A DNA stretch of 64,000 nt. It comes from Pleurodeles waltl. Lineage: Eukaryota > Chordata > Amphibia > Caudata > Salamandridae. This document shows, in pieces, positions 58,615-64,000 of this stretch. The notes beneath the pieces were generated by a model. That model did no database searches and was not told the origin of the DNA. It worked only from the letters and a program-made list of their open reading frames with translations. Position numbers and translations under genes: made by a program. Each line of letters opens with the position of its first letter. The stretch's first letter is position 1. The stretch lies in the NCBI RefSeq assembly GCF_031143425.1, contig NC_090439.1, forward strand, positions 354,014,027-354,078,026, read 5' to 3'.

Positions 58615-58617
58615 TTA

Positions 58618-59916
58618 ATGTCCCACGCATTAAGAAAGTCAGCCCTGTGTATTCGCCAAACCAGTCATTCAGGACAGATTGAACTGTGCAAAATATTAAA
58701 ATGCGATGTTCAAACAAGAGCCTGAAGAAGAAACTGTTGAGTGTGGTATGGTCCATTTTAAAAGTATACATGTGAATATTCAAACTAGTTATACACATAA
58801 CTATTAAACATATAACTATTTTGCTATTTTCTTGGACCACACCTCCACTCTTGTTGGTTTGTTTCAGTGACCCTCTCGCCCCTTTACCATTTGTCCTATT
58901 TATCTAGAATTGTATCAATTTTGATGAGATTTTATCATTAATGTGGTTATAGTTCGGGGTCTAAATATTTCCTCATCCTTTTACCTGTGAATACATATGA
59001 GTGACTAGTATTTGACTGTTTTGACTAACTTTCTTAAACAAGTGTTTCTGTTTGCATGTCAATTAACAGGTTTTTAGGCCCTTTCAACCAATAAAAAAGT
59101 AATACTTTGTTCCGATACACTTCATTTTATTTTGTGTAGGGTCATTCTAGAAATAGGAAGATTCTTATAATGTTGGGGCTTAACTAACAAGACAGTTGAA
59201 GTAATAGAGTAAAATCTTCACATGCTTTTATTCAGTGCATGATATCATTCAATAAGTAGTTTCAGGGCCAAGAATTAAAAAAACACACTACTAGTTAAGT
59301 GATTTCATTGGTTGACCCAATAATTGATTATTCTCTTACCTTGACGAGGAAATTACCACAGAATTCAGTGCCCCGCAGCATGATATTGCCACTGATAATG
59401 GGATAAACCATTTTGCATATCCGAGAACTTGGTCTGCAAAAGTCTAAATGGATAAATACATAAAAAAGAAAGAACGCAGGTTTAGATATTACGTGAATAA
59501 TCACTGCTGCGAACAGCATTGCCACCTGGCATAATGGTCTTTCACAATATTTAGGAAAACTGCAGCTGGACCAATCATAATATAGTTCAATTTCTAAAGT
59601 GAACCTATCATCCTAAACAATATGCCAAATGCAAGGGCAACAGGTAGTCACACAGCGGGACTCTGAATGTAAGAAGGCATCGCCAGTATAATTCACTACC
59701 ACATGGCAACTCTCTTCCTGAATTACCTATAATATGATTTAGACCAAGCTCTGGAAGGTATCTTCTTGTGTTGGCTAGAATGTGGCAATATACTTCTATC
59801 AGAAGGGAGATTATGGAATATGTAGACCATATTCTGCATCCACCTTCTTAAAAAGAATGAAATTAAATTAGATTGTGATTTTAGGCCACTGCACAGTCAA
59901 AGAATATACTAGACAT
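58618..59916. other. No recognisable gene or repeat
   Basis: AT-rich, with short frames only. Nothing recognised; possibly unique intergenic or intronic sequence. Confidence 0.4.
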
Positions 59917-59919
59917 GCA

Positions 59920-60843
59920 GGGGCATATTTATACTCCGTTTGCGCCAAATTTGCGTCATTTTTTTCAACGCAAATTCGGCGCAAAACTAACGCCATATTT
60001 ATACTTTGGCGTTAGACGCGTCTAGCGCCAAAGTTTGAGGAATGAGCGTCATTTTTTTGCGTGAACGCCTTCCTTGCGTTAATGAGATGCAAGGTAGGCG
60101 TTCCCGTCTAAAAAAATGACTGCGACGCAAATGCGTCGTATTTATACTCCCGAGCAAAAATCACACCCGGGAGTGGGCGGGGCAAAAAACCCCGCATTTG
60201 CACCTCTTTTTAACGCCTGGGTCAGGGCAGGCGTTAAGGGACCTGTGGGCTCAAAATGAGCCCACAGCTGCCCGCCCATGCCCCCAGGGACCCCCCCTGC
60301 CACCCTTGCCCACCCCAGGAGGACACCCAAGGATGGAGGGACCCATCCCAGGGACATTCAGGTAAGTTCAGGTAAGTATAATTTATTTATTTTTAAATAT
60401 TTTTTTTTGGCATAGGGGGGCCTGATTTGTGCCCCCCTACATGCCACAATGCCCAATGACCATGCCCAGGGGACATAAGTCCCCTGGGCATGGCCATTGG
60501 GCAAGGGGGCATGACTCCTGTCTTTACTAAGACAGGAGTCATGTGAATGGCGTCTGGGCGTCGTTAAAAATGGTGCAAATCGGGTGGAGGCGATTTATTT
60601 GCCTCAACCTGACTTGCCCCATTTTAAGACGCCCTAACGCCATTTTTCCCTACGCCGGTGCTGCCTGGTGTACGTGGTTTTTTTCCACGCACACCAGGCA
60701 GCGCCGGTCTGCTAGCGACGGCTAACGCCATTCAATAAATACGGCGCCCGCATGGCGCTTCAGAATGGCGGTAGCCGGCGCTAATCTTTTTGGCGCAAAA
60801 CTGCGATAGCGCAGTTTTGCGTCAAAAAGTATAAATATGGCCC
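59920..60843 (-). mobile_element. Family H long element, inverted
   Basis: GGGGCATATTTATAC ... GTATAAATATGGCCC, GCA at 59917-59919 and 60844-60846. Well-preserved hairpins in reverse order to the 37815 copy. Two CAGGTAAGT donors on the plus strand at 60359-60377. No coding. Confidence 0.9.
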
Positions 60844-61025
60844 GCAGTCCCAACAGACAACTTCACAATTGCAGATGGTCAGACAATATTCTGTTCTACC
60901 AATAACAAGATCAAAATCTGAAGTGGTGCAAATTCCCTGGGGTCTCCATTAACAGTGCCCAATGCGTGAAATGCAGTGGCACTAAGAATAAGATTAATTT
61001 AGCATGTTGAAATGGTTGAAACTAT

Positions 61026-61926
61026 GGGGCATATTTATACTTTTTGATCCCAAACTGCGCTAACACAGTTTTGCATCAAAAAGTTTGGCACCGGCTTGCC
61101 CCATTCCTGAGCGCCAGCCGGGCGCCATATTTATGGAATGGCGCAAGCCGGTGCAAAGGGTGGGCTAGCGTAAAAAAAAAAAATGACGTCAGCCAGATGG
61201 GGCTGGCGGTATGGGAGAAGGGGGTTTTGCACCAAAAAATGACGTTGGGCTGGTTAGAGGTAAAAGGATTCCTCTACCAGCCAAGCATAATTTTCTGACA
61301 CAAAACTATCCAAACCACATGACTTCTGTCTTAGAAAAGACAGGAGTCATGCCCACCACCCCAGTGGCCAGCACAGGAGACCAGTGTCCCCTGGGCATGG
61401 CCTTTACACCCAGTGCCATGTAGGGGGCACTAAGTTAGGCCCCCGATGGCACTTTAATTTAAATAAAAATACTTACCTATACTTACCCTAATTACCTGGG
61501 ATGGGGTCCCCCATCCTCCGGTGTCCCTCTTGTGTGGGTGGGGGTCTTCCTGGGGTTGAGGAGGGCACCTGTGAACCTGTTCCATGTTTTTTAACCATGG
61601 AAATGGGTCCACAGGTCCCCTAACACCAGGTCTGACCCAGGCGTTAAATAATGGTGCAAAGCAAGCTAAAATGACCACCCGTGTGTCATTTTAGCACAGG
61701 GGATAAATAAGGGGCTATGCGGTTAGCATCATATTTTAGATGGGAACGCCTACCTTGCATCTCATTGACGCAAGGTACGTTCACGCACCAAAAAAATGGT
61801 GCAAACTCCAATATTTGACATTAGACATGTCTAACGTCAAAATATAAATATGGAGTTAGTTTTGGACCGAATTTGCGTAAAAAAATGATGCAAATTCGGC
61901 CCGCAAATGGAGTATAAATATGCCCC
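61026..61926 (+). mobile_element. Family H long element, GGTGC subfamily
   Basis: GGGGCATATTTATAC ... GTATAAATATGCCCC, TAT at 61023-61025 and 61927-61929. Similar to the 36871 copy (CCGGCTTGCCCCATTCC, GGTTTTGCACCAAAAAATG) but keeps a donor cluster (minus strand, about 61471-61499, the middle one degenerate). No coding. Confidence 0.88.
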
Positions 61927-62060
61927 TATGAATCTTGGCATCACTGTTCGTGAACTGACATTTCAGTTTCTTACTGATCATCCTGTAGATCTTGATTTCA
62001 TCATACAGCAGCAACCATTTATTTAGTGGTAATAAGGATGGTCACAAAAGAGGTGTGGTG

Positions 62061-62560
62061 TACAAGTTACTTACCTTCGGTAACTAAATATCTGGTAGAG
62101 ACATATTCTAGTTGCAGATTCCTTACCTTAGAATTTCCCCCAGGCGTCAGACTGGATCCGGAGATTTTTCTTCGAGCAATACCCTTGCGCGTCGGCAGGT
62201 GGCTTTGGTCGCCTCCGCGGGCGTCATTGGCGTTGTGGTCGCCGTGATGAGGTCGGGAGTAGTACATAGATGCCGCCCTCGTGCAGTGACGTCAGTTTCT
62301 TTTCACGACTTTCCATGCCAAAGCGCAGAGCCGCTAGGAACACTGAGATTGGTGCTCCAGAGATAAGGACCTGAGAGGGGCAATCCCTGTCCCTAGAAAT
62401 CAGTTCGCAAGCGGGGAGGATGGGTGGGCGGTAAGGAATCTGCAACAAGAATATGTCTCTACCAGATATTTCGTTACTGAAGGTAAGTAACTTGTACATC
62501 TGATAGAGACTTCTAGTTGCAGATCCCTTACCTTAGAATTGATACCCAAGCAATGCCATC
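62061..62560 (-). mobile_element. DIRS-type inverted repeat / complementary region
   Basis: TACAAGTTACTTACCTTCGG (62061 on) and the ~67-base arm through GCAGATTCCTTACC are repeated in reverse complement at about 62430-62496. A third, direct partial copy (GATAGAGACTTCTAGTTGC onward) follows at 62498-62545. An inverted terminal repeat plus an internal complementary copy at the end of a tyrosine-recombinase element is the arrangement expected for DIRS retrotransposons. The exact element end is not resolved. Confidence 0.7.
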
Positions 62561-62585
62561 CTCGGTGGTGGGCTGCGGACCAAGA

Positions 62586-63480
62586 TCATACTAGGAAGTC
62601 CTGCAGGACCAAACAACCAAAATAGCCGTCCCGACGGACCTGACTGTCAAGGCAGTAGTGTTTAGCAAACGGGTGCAGAGTCGCCCACGTAGCTGCCTTG
62701 CAGATATCCAGGACAGGAACTCCGCGTGCAGTTGCTCTGGTAGAATGAACACGCAAGCCCTCAGGGGCTTGCTTCTTGGCCAAGGCGAAGCACATTTTGA
62801 TGCAAAGAAGCACCCATCGAGAGATGGTATGCTTTTGCACCGCCTTCCCTTTTTTCACACCCACATATCCACCCGGAAATCTTTAGTATAATTGAGGAAG
62901 AATGCCAACGCCCTTTTTGGGTCCAGATGGTGGAGTCTCTCCTCCTCATGGGAAGGATGTGGAGTGCGTAGAAAGTAGGCAGAGTGAGGGACTGGTCTAC
63001 ATGAAAGCGTGTGACCACATTAGGAAGGAAGGAAGCCCTAGTGTGCAACATTACTTTGTCAGGGTGCACAGATAAGAATGGAAGTTTTGAGGAAAGGGCC
63101 TGAAGCTCACTCACCCTGCGATAGCGACCACAAAGACAGTTTTGAAGGTGAGGAGCCGCAAGGAACAATTATGCATTGGCTCAATGGGGGTACACATCAA
63201 ATAAGTTAGTACAAGATTAAGGTGCCATTGAGGCATGATAAATGGCTTGGGAGGAAATAAATGGGTGAGCCCTATTAGGAATCTACTCACAATAGGAGAT
63301 TTACAGAGTGAGGGCTGATCAGGTAGCCTAAGAAAGGCCGAAATAGCAGATAAATACCCTTTAAGGGTGCCCAAAGCAGAGCCCTGCTGGGCCAAAGAAA
63401 GAATGAACAGAAGAATCTCGGATAGAGGGGCGGAAAGGGGATCAACAGATTTATTGGTACACCATGCCACAAATTTATTC
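62586..63480 (-). pseudogene. DIRS tyrosine recombinase, frameshifted
   Basis: DIRS elements integrate with a lambda-type tyrosine recombinase. From high to low coordinates the minus strand gives the core-binding region (LGTLKGYLSAISAFLRLPD, about 63360), then RYRRVSELQAL with the first catalytic Arg (about 63115), then HSTRATARGVPVLDI (His-x-x-Arg) and FAKHYCLD with the candidate nucleophile Tyr (about 62670). All key residues are present, but frameshifts near 63125 and about 62770 break the frame. The frame ends at the stop at 62586. Confidence 0.8.
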
Positions 63481-63491
63481 CAAAGACAGGC

Positions 63492-64000
63492 TTATACAGC
63501 CTTGGTTGATGGACGCCTTGCTGCCAAGATAACATTGCAGACTTCGGGTGGAAGGGCAAAAGCCGTCAATTGGCGCCGCTCAATCTCCACGCATGAAGGA
63601 GGAGGTTGGACAGGTTCGGGTGAAGAACCGACCCGTTGCTGCGACAGAAGATCCGCCCGAAGAGGCAGTCTGAGTGGAGGATTGATGGAGATGCTCAATA
63701 GCTCTGGATACCATACTCTCCATGCCCAGTCCGGAGCCACCAAGATGACTTGGGCCCAGTCGTTCCTGAATTTCTTGAGAGCTCTGGGCAGAAGATGTAT
63801 AGGTGGAAAGGCAGAAAGGAGGCCGGAGTTCCACTCGAGACGAAAAGCGTCTCCGAGCGAGTGCTGTTTTGGAAACTCCAATGCGCAAAACAGCTGACAT
63901 TGCACGATCTCTGAGGAGGCGAACAGATCTAACCAGGGCTCTCTCCACTGCTGAAAGAGACTTTGCGCCACCTACGGATGGAGACACCATTTGTGATCAG
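63492..64000 (-). pseudogene. DIRS pol C-terminal (RNase H / linker) region, cut by window end
   Basis: Minus-strand frame with EPWLDLFASSEIVQCQLFCA, then GDAFRLEWNSGLLSAFPPI and VILVAPDWAWRVWYPELL. This Leu/Pro/Trp-rich pattern occurs between the RNase H domain and the recombinase in DIRS pol. It is in the same frame as the recombinase N-terminus but separated by one stop (63492-63494). The reverse transcriptase would lie beyond 64000. Confidence 0.7.

Noticed and set aside
9833..61926. CRISPR-like array (regularly repeated hairpins)
   Set aside because: The repeats are whole transposons at irregular spacing with target duplications, in a eukaryotic genome; no short repeat-spacer structure.
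63367..63897. 176-codon plus-strand frame
   Set aside because: Antisense shadow of the DIRS RNase H/recombinase reading on the minus strand.

Overview
The window is a repeat-dominated stretch of a large animal genome. I infer a salamander, most likely a newt such as Pleurodeles. The grounds are the co-occurrence of abundant ~0.9 kb TIR elements with 3-bp target duplications, a DIRS-type tyrosine-recombinase retroelement, L1/Tx1-type, RTE-type and L2/CR1-type LINEs, a foamy-like endogenous retrovirus, and a vertebrate NDUFB7 retrocopy. I see no bacterial-style operon, rRNA, tRNA gene or CRISPR array, and no convincing multi-exon host gene. Nearly all open frames outside those named below look like chance.

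Layout. 1-240: AT microsatellite. 240-920: a chain of perfect hairpins. 1010-1938 (+) and 4188-5149 (-): two inverted LTRs of one retrovirus-like family, with an inverted piece of long repeat R1 (2608-4187) between them. 5420-5820: another inverted R1 piece. 7510-9480: composite repeat R2 carrying a second TIR element (7996-8509). 9833-10727: first long TIR element (family H). 10730-13950: nothing recognised. 13950-16127: R1. 16130-19150: nothing recognised. 19150-20223: truncated H element fused to a truncated second-family element. 20365-26830: a nearly full-length but dead L1/Tx1-like LINE. 27716-28112: repeat R3. 29141-33023: three long and two short H elements, nested in each other in both directions. 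33192-33557 (-): intact-frame NDUFB7 retrocopy. 33850-34720: AT-rich. 35200-38894: R1 with two H elements inserted. 40080-41450: decayed Tx1-like ORF2. 41700-43480: RTE-like LINE with an internal deletion. 45518-50346: foamy-like ERV (5' LTR, PBS, gag, protease, RT) interrupted by an inverted solo LTR of its own family and ended by an H element. 51527-52000: R3. 52890-56095: second R2 copy, with tandem units and an H insertion. 56352-61926: five more H-family elements and an L2/CR1-like scrap. 62061-64000 (-): 3' end of a DIRS element (RNase H, tyrosine recombinase, inverted repeats), cut by the window edge.

The most notable signal is family H: 13 long and 3 short copies covering about 18% of the window. 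Each long copy is a train of consecutive hairpins. At the same hairpin position, different copies carry different arm sequences that still pair. Nearly every long copy also carries 1-3 consensus 5' splice sites (CAG|GTAAGT) at a 10-base period in the same internal place. I know of no description of that combination. No coding sequence was found inside these elements, so they would depend on a transposase supplied elsewhere. Their TWA-type 3-bp duplications suggest PIF/Harbinger.
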